Shown: one piece after another, positions 47,519-59,919 of the stretch
Position numbering within the stretch: the first letter of the stretch is position 1
How the letters are laid out: the number at the start of each line of letters is the position of its first letter
NCBI GenBank assembly: GCA_015680685.1
Contig: MNCI01017662.1
Location: 42,818 to 106,817, forward strand
Reading direction: 5' to 3'
Origin: Gnetum montanum
Taxonomy: Eukaryota; Streptophyta; Gnetopsida; Gnetales; Gnetaceae
Length of the DNA: 64,000 nt
Position numbers and translations under genes: made by a program
Notes under the pieces: generated by a model
What the model was told of the DNA's origin: nothing
Databases searched by the model: none
The model's input: only the letters and a program-made list of their open reading frames with translations

Positions 47519-49946
47519 TGTGATGTCCGAAAGCATTGGTGGCTGGAACATCGAGAGGTCCGTGGGCATACAACCTAATCCTAAATCAGCGTGAGGGTTG
47601 TGCTAGAGAAATGAAAATGAGGTGCCTTGAATGGTCTGGTTAATTATACAGGGACTTACATGGTGTAAAAATAACCATTTGTAAGAGGATTTTATGGAGC
47701 ATTATGTGTGGGAGCCGGGACAACAAGCAAGAGTGTAGCATAGAGTCTCAGCACAAAAATAGTAATGTAAATGTGAAAATTCATATTGACAGTAGAGAAA
47801 TGCAAGAGTTATACTAAAAATTGGAAACAAATGCTAAGAAAGGAAGTGGAACAAAAGTTTGAGAGTAGAGAAATGCATTGCCCCAAAATTGGGGAGTGTA
47901 ACTTTTGCTTGAGTAGGAGGTGAAAATGACACGTGGTGTCAGATAGGCACAGTGGCAGAATAGCAGTGTGGTCATAGTCTCTGGGATGTTCAGGATATGG
48001 TGCTAGTAGTTGTAAGGAAGGTTGAACCAACTGGGTTGGCTGTCGTCACACTGTACGAGTGCAATGGAAGATTGTGTCCTGGTACTTGCCAAGGTGTCAA
48101 GCTTAGGTGCTCAAGTGTGGGAGTGACAAAGGTACTTGGAATGCATGATTGCTTAATGCTCTTTTGATTTGCCAACCCCTAAATTGATAAATGTTGTAGT
48201 ATTTATAGGGCTAGGTTTGGTGTAAAATGTGAATTGAATGCCACATGGCATGGGTGCCACGTGGCACAAGCGTAGACGGGTCACATTGACATGTTACGCT
48301 CTTTGTAGCAAAGTGTCACGCTCTAAAGGACAGTAACGGTTACCCAGAGACTACTGAACTGTGACCACACTGCCTATACTACATGTGCTAGAGTTTGAGA
48401 GCTCACCATGTACCTACAAATAGTTTCAAATTAATGCAACTTGAAGACTATGCTCTGGGACTACATCTTCCCCCTCTTCCGAGTAGGGTCAAGCATAGGG
48501 ACAATTTTGGGGATCAATGAGGGATGTAAAAGAAATGCAAACTATTGATCTTGGCTATCAGAGGGATATCAGAGCTAAGATGAAGGTTGATGCTAAGTTC
48601 TAGAGGCTTTTTGAGCTTCTTGAAGGCATTTTCTTGGTGTTAAGCTAGCTACGCTGCATAGGGTAGCCAGAACACTTAGTAAAATTTTACAAATTTTGAC
48701 TTGTCACACTGGTCACACTGGCTACGTTACACAGCGTAGCATAGTGTAGGAGGGATACTTTGATCAATTTTCATGAAATCTATAATGTTTCTTCATGACA
48801 CATTGGCCACGATATGGGATGTAGTAGGATAGATAGCCTTGGAAGTTAGAAAATTACCAGATGCATCTTTCATGTCAAGCTAGCTTGACAGATCCTTGTC
48901 CAATACTTAGGAAGAATTGGGCCCTGAAACCTATGTTAAGCTTGCTACACTATGTAGTGTAGTTGAGTGTAGCAGCTCAAAAGATAGAAAACTTGCCAAA
49001 CTATTTTGTCCATCCTAAGCACTTTTGATAGATTCTCACCTGGTACCTGGGCGAACTGGCAACTAGGACATGTGTCAAGCTAGGTATACTGGGGAGTGTA
49101 GTGAGCATGATAGTCCAGAAGATAGAAAATTTGCCAAACTATTTGGTCCATCCTAAGCAACCCTTGACCACTTCTAGCTTGACATTTGTGTAGACTAGCC
49201 ATGGAAGTGTGTGCTATGCTGGCTATGCCAAGGAGCATAGTAGGACACTTAGAAAATTTTTGCAAAAAATAGGACTCAGTGGTGCTATGCTATCTACATT
49301 GTAGAGCGTAGAACTAGACTTAGAAAAATTTTACCAAAGTTTTTGACACATAGACAAATTATCCATTGAATTACAAAAGCCTGAGATTGGTGGTGTTTCA
49401 TTAGCCCCTCTTTGTTGACATCTGGAGGACTGACCTGAGAGACGTTGACAAAGAATATGAAACACCATGATGAACATGACACCAACACCCCTTGTTAGTG
49501 CCTGATTAGATAATGCTTCACTATGCTTGAGAGTGCCAAGAGAATGAAGTATGGTAGGGAATAGGTTAAGGAGATGGATCAAGGGACAAAGGGCAAAGAT
49601 AATGTTCACTTGTATGCGTAATTGTTAGAATGCAACATTTTGATGGCTTGTCACCAAAGCATGATCCCTCTTTAGAGTGCTTGTGTGGGAGTTAGCATGC
49701 AAAGATGGCCTAGCCTTAGGATTTTGACCTTTCATTGGAGTGCTTGTGAGATGGTCGATCTGAGGCTAGACTAGTTGCGAAATGACAACTATGCTATTTG
49801 ATTTGGGAACTTGGCTTGTCCCATCTTTTTCTTTTATTTTTTTTCTCTATTTTTTTTGTATTTTCTCTTTTCATTTTTGCTTTTATTTTCTTTTGTGTTG
49901 CCAAGTGAACTGTGCGCCAATTAACATTTGCTTAGAGGAAACTGCA
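47519..49946 (-). repeat. Tat-lineage LTR, copy 1
   Basis: Aligns along its length with 49967-52670. Both begin on plus with TGT..GA..CYGAAARCATYGG and share a GGTGTTTCATTRGCCCCTCT block (49388; 51670). The TATA box on minus is at 48201-48207 (CCTATAAAT), about 690 bases before the LTR end. U3 has GCTACGCT/AGCGTAGC palindromes and roughly 130-bp imperfect repeats around them (48640-49320). It abuts gag of copy E without a visible target duplication. Confidence 0.68.
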
Positions 49947-49966
49947 TCGCACTTGTAGAATAGGTG

Positions 49967-52670
49967 TGTAGTGACTGAAAACATCGGCAGCTGGAAAGAA
50001 CACCTAGAAGTCATTGGTCGACGACAATCTCAACCTCGTTTCTACAGGAGGGCTGTGCTAGATGGAACAGAATAGGGGTGCCCTGAACAGTCTGGTTGAT
50101 TAGACAGGGACTTAGTCGGTGTCAATATAACCTTTTGCAACGTATGTGTGTGATTTGAAAATGAGACTGATAGCGTGAAGTAATGCTTAAATGTAAAAGA
50201 GGCAGAAAACAATGTAAAATGCAAATGATAAGCGAGAGATAAAGTAAAATGTAGTTAGAAAAATGCACCACTTCAAAGCTACAACTTTACTCTCTCAAGA
50301 TGGATATGATCGGTTACATAGTGCTGGGAAGTCATGAGATCCCGAGGGTAACCAAGATGTATAGAGCATAGCGGCTGTGTGCTTGAATGTGGACTCAGGC
50401 GTTAACGATGCAAAGTGCTACCAAGGTGGTAGAAAAGAGCAGAACGAAATGCCAACTAAGAGTGCTAACTGTTAACAATGTCAAATAGAAAGCTTACAAT
50501 GCTCAAGGTTATAGTGCTAACTTTTTTTCTTGTCAGCCAACAAAATTATTAGCTGACCGATATTACCAAAGGACCCGGGGGGTCAAAAAGCTAAAAAATG
50601 CTGAAATAGTTGGGGATCCAGAAAGCTCTTTTAAGTGTCACTCATTGGGGTATTTATAGGACCAAGGGTGCATGAAAGATGCAGTTTAGATGCCACGTGC
50701 CCTGGGCTTATGCTGACCTGTCTATGCTGCACGTGCCTACATGACCATTGGGCGAGCCTGACATGCCATAATTACAAGCCTGCCACATCGTAATTACACT
50801 GTTAGAGCAACAGTGCAATTAGGTGAGGTGCATTGATGTCACATAACCACTTGCCATGCCTTGCTATGCTTTGTAGCGTAGCATTTGGCGTAGCGTATCA
50901 TCTTGTCACTCTGTGCTACACTATGCAGCGTAGCGTAGCCGCTGGTTCAAAGCAAAGTCTGCGTTGTGTCCTACTACATGCGTTAGAAACCTTTGTAGTG
51001 TTGTGACTGTTGGTTGTAGGTTTGCTATGCTATGCTATGCTACATAGCGTATCATAGCGTAATAGTTAACCTTAGTCACCAAAAATGTTTCCAATCCATA
51101 AACTTTGCCTTTTGCACTACGAAGCTTGCAATGTTACTGATCCCACCCTTTGAGATGCCTTCTGTCACTTTCACAGAATTTCTACACCTCGCTGCACCAT
51201 GTAGCTTAGCATAGCGTAGCAGCAAACATGACCTATTTTTAGCCAAGTTTGTCGCTTTCTAATGGAAGGAGACATTGTTGAAGGACTTGAAGTCGGGCGA
51301 GGGGACTGACTATCCAACTTTTGCTACGCTATGCTACACTATGTAGCACACCATAGTGTAGCACTGCGCTTCTCCAAAAGTCTTCTAAAGTTTGCTACGT
51401 TACTTAGCATAGCGTAGCAAAACTCCTTGACTTAGAAAACTTGCTGAAGTATTTTGCGCGTTCTGAGCACTGCTCCTAAGCGTGTTGTCGGCTGGATGAA
51501 CTACTTAGGTGGGTAAGTTGGAGAATCTGTTTAGCCTGTTAACACCTGGGGTAGAAAACTTGCCGAACTGGATAGTCTAAACTTCAAAGCATCCATCTAC
51601 TAAAGAACTGTCGTGATGCTGTGTGATTTGCAAAGACTTGATGAGGTAAGGATGCCTTTGAATTTCAGGGTGTTTCATTGGCCCCTCTTTTTCGATGTTT
51701 GGAGGACGGGCTCGAGAGATGTTGACAAAGAATACGAAACACCACGGAAGACATGACGCTAACGTTGCAACTCGGTGACCACCGGGACGTCGCTTGGCTA
51801 CACTTGAGAGTGAAAGGGTGAAGCAAGGAGGAAGGAGGTTCAGAAAAAAGGGTAAAGATGAGGTTTAGCAAGCTCCCTCGTTGGAGTGCTCATGAGGGAG
51901 TTGTTCGCATTTTCATCTTTACCCTCGCTGGCCTGCAACCGCCTGTAGGACAGATGTTCCTTTCCCAGGATGAGCTATGTTACATCTGGGTGGGGTTTTG
52001 ACCTACCTACAAATGCTTCCCATGCGATGAGTTGTGTTACGCATGTCATGAAACTTGCACCCTAAAGTAGCCAAGCTAGTTGAGGCACTCACTTCGCGAC
52101 GCCGTGGCGTTTGCTGCTGTGGCAAGGCGTACTCTCTACCGCATCTTGTAAGCATGACAGAGAGTGAAACAACCATGATGCGAAGTGAGGGCAAAGGTCT
52201 TGCTTACTACAGACATTGTTGAAGCTCTTAGACATCCGTTCTAGTGCATAGTGTCCAATGTAGGAAGGCCAGCAGTGGCCTTGACAACATCGGCATGGAG
52301 GAGCTGGTCTCGAAGGCACCGTGAACTGCTATGAGTGTGAATGCTCTGGAATCCCTGTCGAAGGCATGTATTCTCAGTTTAGCTATGGGATCAACTACCA
52401 CATAGCTAAACATCATGTGAGCCCAGGTGTCGGTAGCGAGCTAGAGGAAAAAAATATTGTGGCTAGTCCATAATACTGCTGGAACTCCAGCGGTAGGCAC
52501 TGGCCAAGGAACAATCGTTAGGGTGATGGGCCGTGGCGATGGTAGGTCCAGAGGGCTAGTCTAATGTCATACGACATCCCCAGAGGGTCAACATGATGCC
52601 ACAGGTGGTGAAACCGTGTACGTTCTAGATCATGTTCTCATTGTTTTGTGAACTACGTTCTAGAGCTGCA
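49967..52670 (-). repeat. Tat-lineage LTR, copy 2 (3' LTR of the element at 53-64 kb)
   Basis: About 2.7 kb, ending TGTAGTGACTG on plus. The TATA box on minus is at 50651-50658. It is followed on the high-coordinate side by a purine-rich tract and then integrase, so it is the 3' LTR. U3 palindrome clusters lie at 50865-50945, 51023-51066, 51190-51223, 51321-51365 and 51390-51420. Only 20 bases separate it from copy 1. Confidence 0.72.
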
Positions 52671-52686
52671 ATGTCCCACCCCCACG
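52671..52686 (-). promoter_or_regulatory. Polypurine tract of the Tat-lineage element
   Basis: The minus strand reads CGTGGGGGTGGGACAT immediately before the LTR. Position and composition fit a plus-strand primer. Confidence 0.6.
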
Positions 52687-52751
52687 TTGGCACTATGCAT
52701 GTTCGTTTGATGTGTACTTGGTGCAAATGCATGCTAAGGACATGATGTGGA

Positions 52752-52969
52752 CCCAATTTAAGGTCTTGGTAGACCGTGTGCTAGCTTAGGGTCCTAGCAA
52801 ATTGTACATGCTAGTTTAACATCATAGTAGACGTGTCGTGCCAGTTTATAGTCATAGTGGACTAGCTGTGCCAATTTTATGTTGTAGCGGACGGTCGTCG
52901 TTAGTTTAACGTCGTAGCAGACACTGCTTATTGCTGTTACCAGTTTAACATCGTAGTGGATGCTACATG
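52752..52969 (-). repeat. Tandem array with 30-bp period between integrase and 3' LTR
   Basis: Unit starts at 52752, 52781, 52811, 52841, 52871, 52901 and 52940. The core on plus is CTAGTTTAACRTCGTAG. Exactly 30 bp apart except for one 39-bp unit. On minus the array reads as an open string with YDVKL every ten codons, a by-product of the period. Confidence 0.75.
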
Positions 52970-52985
52970 TTGTTGCCCTCATGCT

Positions 52986-54245
52986 TCAGATGTAGTATGG
53001 CTTGAGGTACGAGTGATTCACCAGGTTGACAAACACGTTGTCATCCATGTCCACCAGCTTGAAGGCTCCATTCCCGAAGGCTTTAGTGATCATGTAAGGG
53101 CCTTCCAAATTGGCTGAGAATTTGCTCACATGCTCATGGATAGCCTTGAGGATGAGGTCTCCCTTCTGTACTAGTCGTCGATGCAGGTCTGTAGGGTGCT
53201 TTTGCTATTGCTTGCTCTAGTAGTACTCTATGTGGCTCAGCATCTGCACGTGCTCCTCCTCTATTGAGTCAAGGTCGATGTTCCGCGACTCATTGTTCTG
53301 GGTTTCACTCACGACATCTGAGAGGATCATCTGAAGTAATGGTACTTGCAACTCAAGAGGCAACATTGCTTCAGATCCATAAACAAGACTGTAAGGAGTC
53401 TTACTTGTCGCAGTTCTGCATGTCGTCCTGTATGCCCATAGAACGTAGAGGATTTGCTTATACTACCACCTCTTGTTATTGCCAAGCATCTACTTTAGCA
53501 AGTTGATGATGGACTTATTTGTAGCCTCCACCTGTCCGTTCGCCTATGGGTAGTATGGGGAGGAGAATGATTGCCTGATGCCTAGATTGCTGCAGAAGGT
53601 TTAGGTTTCTATACTACTGAATTGTGGCCTATTGTCGATTACAATAGTCATCAGAAGCCCAAACCTTGTCAAGATGTTGTCCAGGATGAAGTGGAAGATC
53701 TACTGAGATGTCATCTTCCTTAGGGGGATGGATTCCACCCACTTAGTAAAATACTTAGTAATGGTGATAATGAAGCTATGCCTTGCGGAGGACTTAGGCG
53801 TGATAGGTCCTATGAGGTCTAGTCCCCATCATTGGAAAGGCCACGCGATTTGCGTTGGATGCAGGTCCGTAGGTGAGATGTGTATGAGATTTGCATATCT
53901 ATGGCACGTGTTGCATGTCTTGACTTTTGACAAGCAATCACACTCCATGTGGGGCCAATAGTACCCTGGGCATCTTATTTTTGTAGCCATAGCCCTAGGT
54001 GCTATGTGTCCACCACATAGTCCCTCATGTACTTCATTAACTACCCTCTGCACCTGCTCTCCACCCACGCATTCCAGCAATATCTTGTCATAGGAGCATC
54101 GACACAAGGTATCATTTCCCATGAGCGTATATTACCAGGTGTGCTTACGGATTGCATCTCTCTGGGTAGATGTCAGTCCACATAGGGGTTCGCTATGTTA
54201 TAGGTAGGCTTTAATGTTGGCGTACCACTCCTAGGTATCCGTAGC
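52986..54245 (-). pseudogene. Integrase of the Tat-lineage element
   Basis: The zinc-binding region EVHEGLCGGHIAPRAMATKI, YYWP, CNTCH (54030-53900) has the H-x4-H...C-x2-C signature. The catalytic core is WGLDLIGPI (53830-53800), VIDNRPQFSS (53645-53615) and ANGQVEATNK (53545-53515). All three residues of the D,D-35-E triad are present, which makes this the only integrase here with the Glu. WAYRTT and YSLVYG follow. The C-terminus NGAFKLVDMDDNVFVNLVNH ends SYLKPYYI with TGA at 52986-52988. Only a few stops, so this is the youngest pol in the window. Confidence 0.85.
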
Positions 54246-54269
54246 GTTGATAAAGGCCACATGTCCTGC

Positions 54270-54715
54270 CTGAGTGATAGGCTTAGTACATTCGACAATC
54301 AAAGTGGGTAGACTTGCAAACAAGTGTGGTGGAATGTTTAGTGCAAGGGTGGTAGTAGGGTTGCAAGTGCATAGCTTTACAAGCATAGACCTCGGTGGTC
54401 TGATTCACAACTAGTTGGGAATCCCCATGAATCGCCAGGTGTTGTATGTGGAGTGTTTGGGAAGCTAAGAGGCCTCTAAGTAGCCCCTCATACTCTACCA
54501 TGTTGTTGGTGTAGGGGAACGCAAAATTATAAGTGAACGGGTGCATTTCCCTAGAGGGAAACGTAATGACGGTAGCTGCACTACCTCTTCGCACGGTTGA
54601 GGCACTGTTAAAGTGTAAAGTAGCTTCCAGGTGCGATGGGACGATGTTGATAGTGCCAATGTGCTCATCTAGGAATTCGGGATCTATGGTTGTGTGGTCA
54701 TCGACGGGTGAGGCC
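54270..54715 (-). pseudogene. Archaeal-type RNase H (second RNase H) of the Tat-lineage element
   Basis: The minus strand reads LHFNSASTVRRGSAATVITF (54635-54580), VEYEGLLRGLLASQTLHIQH (54500-54440) and IHGDSQLVVNQTTEVY (54435-54390). These are the D/N-G-S, E and G-D-S-Q-L motifs of the additional RNase H that defines Tat-lineage elements. The first Asp has become Asn. The C-terminal Asp motif is not visible because the frame is lost near 54300. It lies between Ty3 RNase H and integrase, the usual Tat position. Confidence 0.78.
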
Positions 54716-54719
54716 GTAA

Positions 54720-55140
54720 GTTACGCTGCTATGGCTTGACCCTTAGTGAACGACTGGCTTACATAGCGTAGGTCGAACTCCATGGTTATTACTTTCCATC
54801 GAGCTATCCTACTGCTTTCATACAGGTTGTTAGTGATAGCCTGGAGTATGTTGCTTTTGCAAATGATGTTGACTACATTGCAAAATAGATAGTACCTCCA
54901 CTTTTTTAACGCAAACACTAATGTAAGGTAATGCCTCTCTACTTCATTGTATTTTGCCTCATGCACTATTAATGCATGACTCAGATAATACACTAGTATT
55001 TCAGATCCATCATCTCGTTTCTAACATAGCAGTGTTGTGATAGAAGTATTGGAGATGGCAAGGGTGATGAAGAAAGGTTTATCCCTCTATGGCGATGCAT
55101 AGTTGGGAGGTGCAAAAGCTCTTCTTTCAAGTCATCGAAG
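54720..55140 (-). pseudogene. Ty3-type RNase H of the Tat-lineage element
   Basis: MYYLSHALIVHEAKYNEVER and HYLTLVFALKKWRYYLFCNV (54993-54880) are the Y-x-S..L...E..Y...E+..L.L..A..+...Y+ motif of gypsy RNase H. WKVITMEFDLRYV (54795-54760) follows. Open for 90 codons. Upstream it joins RT through a TAG near 55150. Confidence 0.78.
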
Positions 55141-56410
55141 GCTTATTGACACTGGGTTGTCCATTCGAAGTTAACCCCTTTCTTTAGCAGATGTTGCATG
55201 GGGTGTAACTTGTTAATCAACTTTGCTATAAATCTTCGGATGAATTGTACCCTACCTTGCAAACCACGTAGCTCTTTGAGGTTTATAGGAGGTGCCAAGT
55301 TGACGATGGCCTTGACTTTGTCAGGGTCCACCCATATTCTGGCCTTCGATACTACGAATCCTAACATGTGTCTGGTTCTTACCCCGAAGACACATTTCTT
55401 AGGATTAAGGTGTAGATCATGCATTTGGCAACACTTAAGGACTACCCCTAAATCGCGTGGGTGATCAGCTGCCTCCTTGGATTTAACTGCTATATCATCC
55501 ATGTAGTCGTTTAACATTTCTAGGATGTAGTCGTTGAAGATGTAAGTTATGGCTCGTTAAGAGGTTTCTTCGGCGTTCTTGAGTCCAAAAGGCATCATGG
55601 TGTAATAGAAGGTCCCCCATGGGGTCACGAAGGTTGTTGTTAGCTAATGCTTCGGGTTGATGCAAATTTGCTTGTAGCCGAAGAAACCATCCATGAAGGA
55701 TAGCAGGGCATAACTAGCCATAGTGTTGATGAGTTAATCAATGCTTGGAAGTGGAAAATCATCTTTGATCGTTGCTTTGTTCAAATCCTGGAAATCTATA
55801 CAAATTTGTATTCCTCCTGTTTTCTTGGAAACTACGACGATGTTGGACACCCATTCTGAGTAATCAACTGTGCGGATGAAACCAGCTTGGTACAGCTTGA
55901 TGATTTCATCCCTCAAGGCTAGTGCGATTTATGGTTTGATATTAATAACCTTCTGCTTGACTGCCTTCATGCACGGGTCTAGAATGATGTTGTGTTGTAT
56001 CAGCCTCAGATCTAAACCTATCATGTCACTGTATGACCATGCAAAGACTTTGATGTTGTCTTGTAGAATTCTGGCTACATTTTCATGTGTTTGCACATCT
56101 AGGAGGGAGCTAAGTTTTAATGTTCTTACTTTTCCCTTAGACGTGGTCACAAGCGTCTCAATGAGAGGGTCCTCAGTCACATCCCTGACCTCCAAATCTA
56201 GAGTTCGGACTAGATGTTCAGGTCAATCTAGGGATGTTTCTAAAGATGCTATCATGCTAGCTATAGCTGACCCCCAATCAATCAGGTTAGGGTTTAATTA
56301 TCTTGTGAGCTTTCCATGTGGGCCTGCTAAAGCTAAAGGCATAGAGAGATCGCGATGGATTTCCATTTCTTGCTTAACCTATCAAAATGAGAGGAAAGCC
56401 TAGTTAAGAG
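55140..56410 (-). pseudogene. Reverse transcriptase of the Tat-lineage element
   Basis: NIKVFAWSYSDMIGLDLRLI (56060-56000) is the pre-RT box. SNIVVVSKKTGGIQICIDFQ (55850-55790) and DLNKATIKDDFPLPSID follow. MPFGLKNAEET (55600-55560) and NDYMDDIAVKSK (55510-55475) contain an intact YMDD catalytic box. NPKKCVFGVRTRHMLGFVVS (55410-55355) is the thumb. Stops are few. The N-terminal reading can be followed to about 56405 and then stops; protease lies 5.8 kb further upstream. Confidence 0.85.
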
Positions 56411-56500
56411 ACACCTGTTGGTAGTAATCATGTATAGCAAAAAATTGCAAAGCAATGGTGAGATGTAACTAGTAGAATATGATGTAAAGATTAAAATTTT

Positions 56501-56800
56501 GCTAGTTTAAAGTCATGGCAAACCACTATGGCATGGAGATGTAGAGCTGCTAAAAGGAAAAATGTAAAATCTTTGATATGAGCATGTGAAATTGCTAAAA
56601 AGAAAATGTAAAACTGCCAATGCAAAACCATGAGATTGCTAATTTAGTGTCATTATGGACTGCAAATTTATAGCAGGTCGAAAATGCTAGTTTAAAGTCT
56701 TCTTGGACCGTGAAAGTCGCTGCTACACTAGGATTGCTAGTTTAAGGTCTTTTTGTACTGTGAACATTACAACTACGCTGGAGTTGCTAGTTTAAGGTCT
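56501..56800. repeat. Degenerate array of GCTAGTTTAARGTC units
   Basis: Units at 56501, 56638, 56686, 56736 and 56786; the last four are 48-50 bp apart. The core on plus is GCTAGTTTAAGGTCTTTTT. Related in core sequence to the arrays at 52752-52969 and 61814-61960. Confidence 0.65.
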
Positions 56801-56992
56801 TTTTCAGATTGGTATACTTGAAAATATATATATTTTTTTGTTTCTCAGGAAAGTGAGTAGTTAGCTTGGAGCGTGTCAAGGTTTTAATGCCAACAGTGCT
56901 ACAATGTCGTGGCGAGCATGCTACGCTGTATGGTGCACTTCGCATTAAACAAAAAGAGAAAGCAACAAGTTTCCCTTTTCCACTATTACAGC

Positions 56993-57000
56993 CATAAATA
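56993..57000 (+). promoter_or_regulatory. TATA-like box upstream of the antisense gene
   Basis: GCCATAAATAGGG on plus. The following 5' leader has the strong donor-like site AAAG|GTATGC at 57138-57139. A palindromic GCTACGCT motif lies at about 56920. It would start transcription toward the plus-strand gene. Confidence 0.4.
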
Positions 57001-57137
57001 GGGATTAAACCCTAGTAAGCCTGTTATTCTCATTGTAAGAGTGCAGAACCGATATTCAGTGCATAGAGCGATTCCGAAGCGCAGAGCGATTGTGCTAACA
57101 GCAAGTAAGGCAATTTTTTGCTTCGCAACGAGGAAAG

Positions 57138-57819
57138 GTATGCAAGCAGGATGATGGCTCCAAAGAAGGAACACACAAATTTGGCACTTGCAATGGTTGA
57201 GGATGTGAGGAAAACCCTAGGGTGTGTGACACAAGCATGTGTCGCGGTGAGGGCGGACACGCCGTTGACCCGATAGGCCACCATGCCCCTTCTACTTTTT
57301 CACGATTCTGTTATCGTTTCTTTTTATTTTTATTTTCTACTTTCATTTTGTATCCTAGTTTTAGCCACCTATGTTTTCTTTCATCATTTTGTTTTGGCCT
57401 TTGCATCACCACTATTGCCGTCTCGGCTGCAGCGAGTGCATAAACGTTATGCCATCGTTGCATGCAATGTCGCTTAAACCACCACTGCCACAGTTGTCAT
57501 AACCGCAACGGTTTGAATAGTTTAAGTTACTTGGATTTTGAATGGCGTGACATAGGACCCTGAGAAGGGTTGGGCCATGTGTGATGTGATAGTGTGACAT
57601 GTGTTCCACTGGGGCGTATCATTAATTGTCCTATTAGGTTTAATTGCTTTGTTGCTATGCTAGGCTATTTTTGCTGTGCTAGCACTTTCATGTTCTTGCT
57701 ATGATATGTGCGGGAAGAGGGTATATGCTACGCTATATGCATGGACTGCTATGTATTACTACATTGTGTGCACATTGCACTTAGACATGATGCTAACATT
57801 TGCTTGTTGTGTTGTGCAG
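57138..57819 (+). other. First (5' leader) intron of the antisense gene
   Basis: The acceptor is well supported: branch-like TGCTAAC at 57791-57797, T-rich run, TTGTGCAG ending at 57819. The donor is less sure: GTATGC at 57138 or GTGAGG at 57247. A small ATG reading at 57151-57270 ends at TAG. With the 57247 donor its phase (0) does not match the next exon, so I prefer the 57138 donor and a non-coding first exon. The intron holds palindromic GCTATGCTA words at 57655 and 57728. Confidence 0.5.
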
Positions 57820-59910
57820 GATGGGGCTAAGGCTGATTCTGATTGTCTTAGAAATTGCAGGGGTCTTGTGTCATGCAAGAAAACCTATGGCGAATGCTCC
57901 TCCTCCCTAGCTACGTGTGGGGGAGCGGGGGATCTGGTTCAGGAAAGGAGTACAGGAGTTCCTACAATACCTCCTTGAACACTTTAGTGTGATCATTTGG
58001 TCATACCTAGAGGAGGAGGAGGCGACCGCCATAACAGAAGCCATATTGCCCAAGGTGAGCTGGGGCATACTGAGGTTTTTGATGGATAGGGCAATCATGA
58101 GCAGGCAGGGAGAAGGATCTGGTCCATGCCCCATAGGGTTAAGGCGTTTGGCCTAGATCTAGGATATGCCTGAGTACAGCTGGTACCATCGTTACAACAC
58201 ATTGTTTATTGCATGTTATAAGGGGACGTGCTTCCAAAACCCACCAGGAACTATCTACTATGCTGGTAGGTGAGTTTTGCGTCCTTGTTCCACTGTGTTG
58301 TGTGATACTTTCCATATTGGCCAAATGCTAATAGTATGTTTTTGTTACTAGGTTCTACATCAACAAGGACGAGGTTCACGACCGATCGGGCCTACTGACT
58401 ACAACACGAATAGCCCTACAGGAGTCCTCTTCTGATGAGAACCTATGCACGGGTGTGATTGGTTAATGCGGGAGTGAATATTGCACCTACTCACACCTAT
58501 ACCCCATTCCCTATGATCAGTGCAAGGGGGCTAGTTGGTTGGATGAGGAGTGGGCGGAGCCCTTCAAACCAATCACAGTTGAACAAGTTATAGTTAGTCT
58601 TCCATCATTCCCATTACTATACAGACCCGGTAGGCCAAGTAGTAAGTGTTGCATGCTTAAGTATCTTTGCAATCTTTGGATTTTCTGCATTTTTATGCTA
58701 AACGTTTTTGCAAAAATTGTTATAGGGGTGAAGAAGCCCCAAGAGGTGATGGTGGTAACCACTGAGACATAGGGGGCAAACATCTACTTCAAGTACGGAG
58801 AAGTAGATGTGAGCCAACGCTAGATAAGCAGTGTGGGTTCAGACTCCTTGGTCCAGAACATTCAAAAAGCTGGGCTTATGGATCTATTCTTGGCCTCGAA
58901 TCCAAGCTTTCATGCGGCCAAGATGCTTTCCTTGGTCAACTCCTTTTTCGACAAGGCAGACCACTTCCACATGCACATATAGGGCATAAAGGTGGTCATT
59001 GAAATCAAGGACCAGCTATTTGAGGCCCTGTTCGGTGTCCTCGCCGATGGCATTCCTATAGGGTCAAAGGGCAAGAAGGAGCTGACCCTTTAGAGGAAGG
59101 ACATTCAAGAGTGGTTGGGGATTGCCAAGGAGCAGAAAGGGCTCCCCATGGATAAGCTCAAAGAAGGACCTGCCAAGGAGGTTTATCCTATCTTCCACGC
59201 TCATGCATTCTCCCAACTACTTACCCAAGGGAAGGTCCTAGGGATTGAGCAAGCCTAAATAATGCATGAGGTCATGGAAGAGGGGGCCTACTACAATTTG
59301 GCTAGGTTTCTATGTAAAGGCTTGTAGGCTGAAATCTTGGGGCTCCATAAGAAATTAGAGTCCTGTTCCAATATACATTATGCCTTTTACATAGCCTGTT
59401 TGAGGTGTTTCTCAGAGTTTCTGGTGGTTCAAGAGAATGGAGCCTGGGTCATGCGAAATTGCAACTAGATTTTCAGACCATGGATTCACCACATCCTCCA
59501 AATCATTTGTGCCCAAGATCCCCCAGAAATAATTGGGGAGTCACTCTCTGTGACGACTATGGGAAGTCGCTCTTTTTGACAACTAAGGACTAGGTGGCCC
59601 ACAAATTTCATGTCCTAGACAGCATAGGGAAGACGCCCCCTGCTGTAGCCAGTAGTGTGTCATGAGGGGAACATCTCATAGCCAAGACTGTGCCCAAAAT
59701 GTTACAGTGGAAGAGGCCTCTTCCAGCTAAGGAAACCCTTTGCACCGAGGAAGAGGAGGGGTGGTAGCTGCAGCTTAAATTGTAGAGGACACAATCCCCC
59801 ATTAGTAAACACTTTTGTTTAATGCCTACCTTGTTATTGTCTACCACACGATGCTATGCTAGGTGGCGTAGTGTAGCGTAGCACCTAATTTAAGCTAACA
59901 TGTTTCTTGA

Positions 59911-59919
59911 CTAGCAGAG
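59911..59919 (+). other. Tandem NAGNAG splice acceptor in the antisense gene
   Basis: ACTAGCAG allows splicing at 59914 or 59917. Both keep the frame and differ by one codon before the Glu-rich run. Branch-like GCTAAC lies at about 59893. Confidence 0.5.

Noticed and set aside
52752-52969. Regular 30-bp repeats looking at first like a CRISPR array
   Set aside because: Units diverge along their whole length, there are no distinct spacers, and the context is a plant retroelement 3' region.
52794-52982. Open frame with repeated YDVKL
   Set aside because: By-product of a 30-bp tandem repeat downstream of the polyprotein stop.
57151-57270. Short ATG reading (MMAPKKEHTNLALAM) as coding exon 1 of the antisense gene
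   Set aside because: It ends at TAG unless spliced at 57247, and that phase does not fit the next exon. Kept only as part of the leader or intron.
57676-57978. 100-codon open frame on plus
   Set aside because: It crosses the well-supported splice acceptor at 57819 and uses another frame than the exon.
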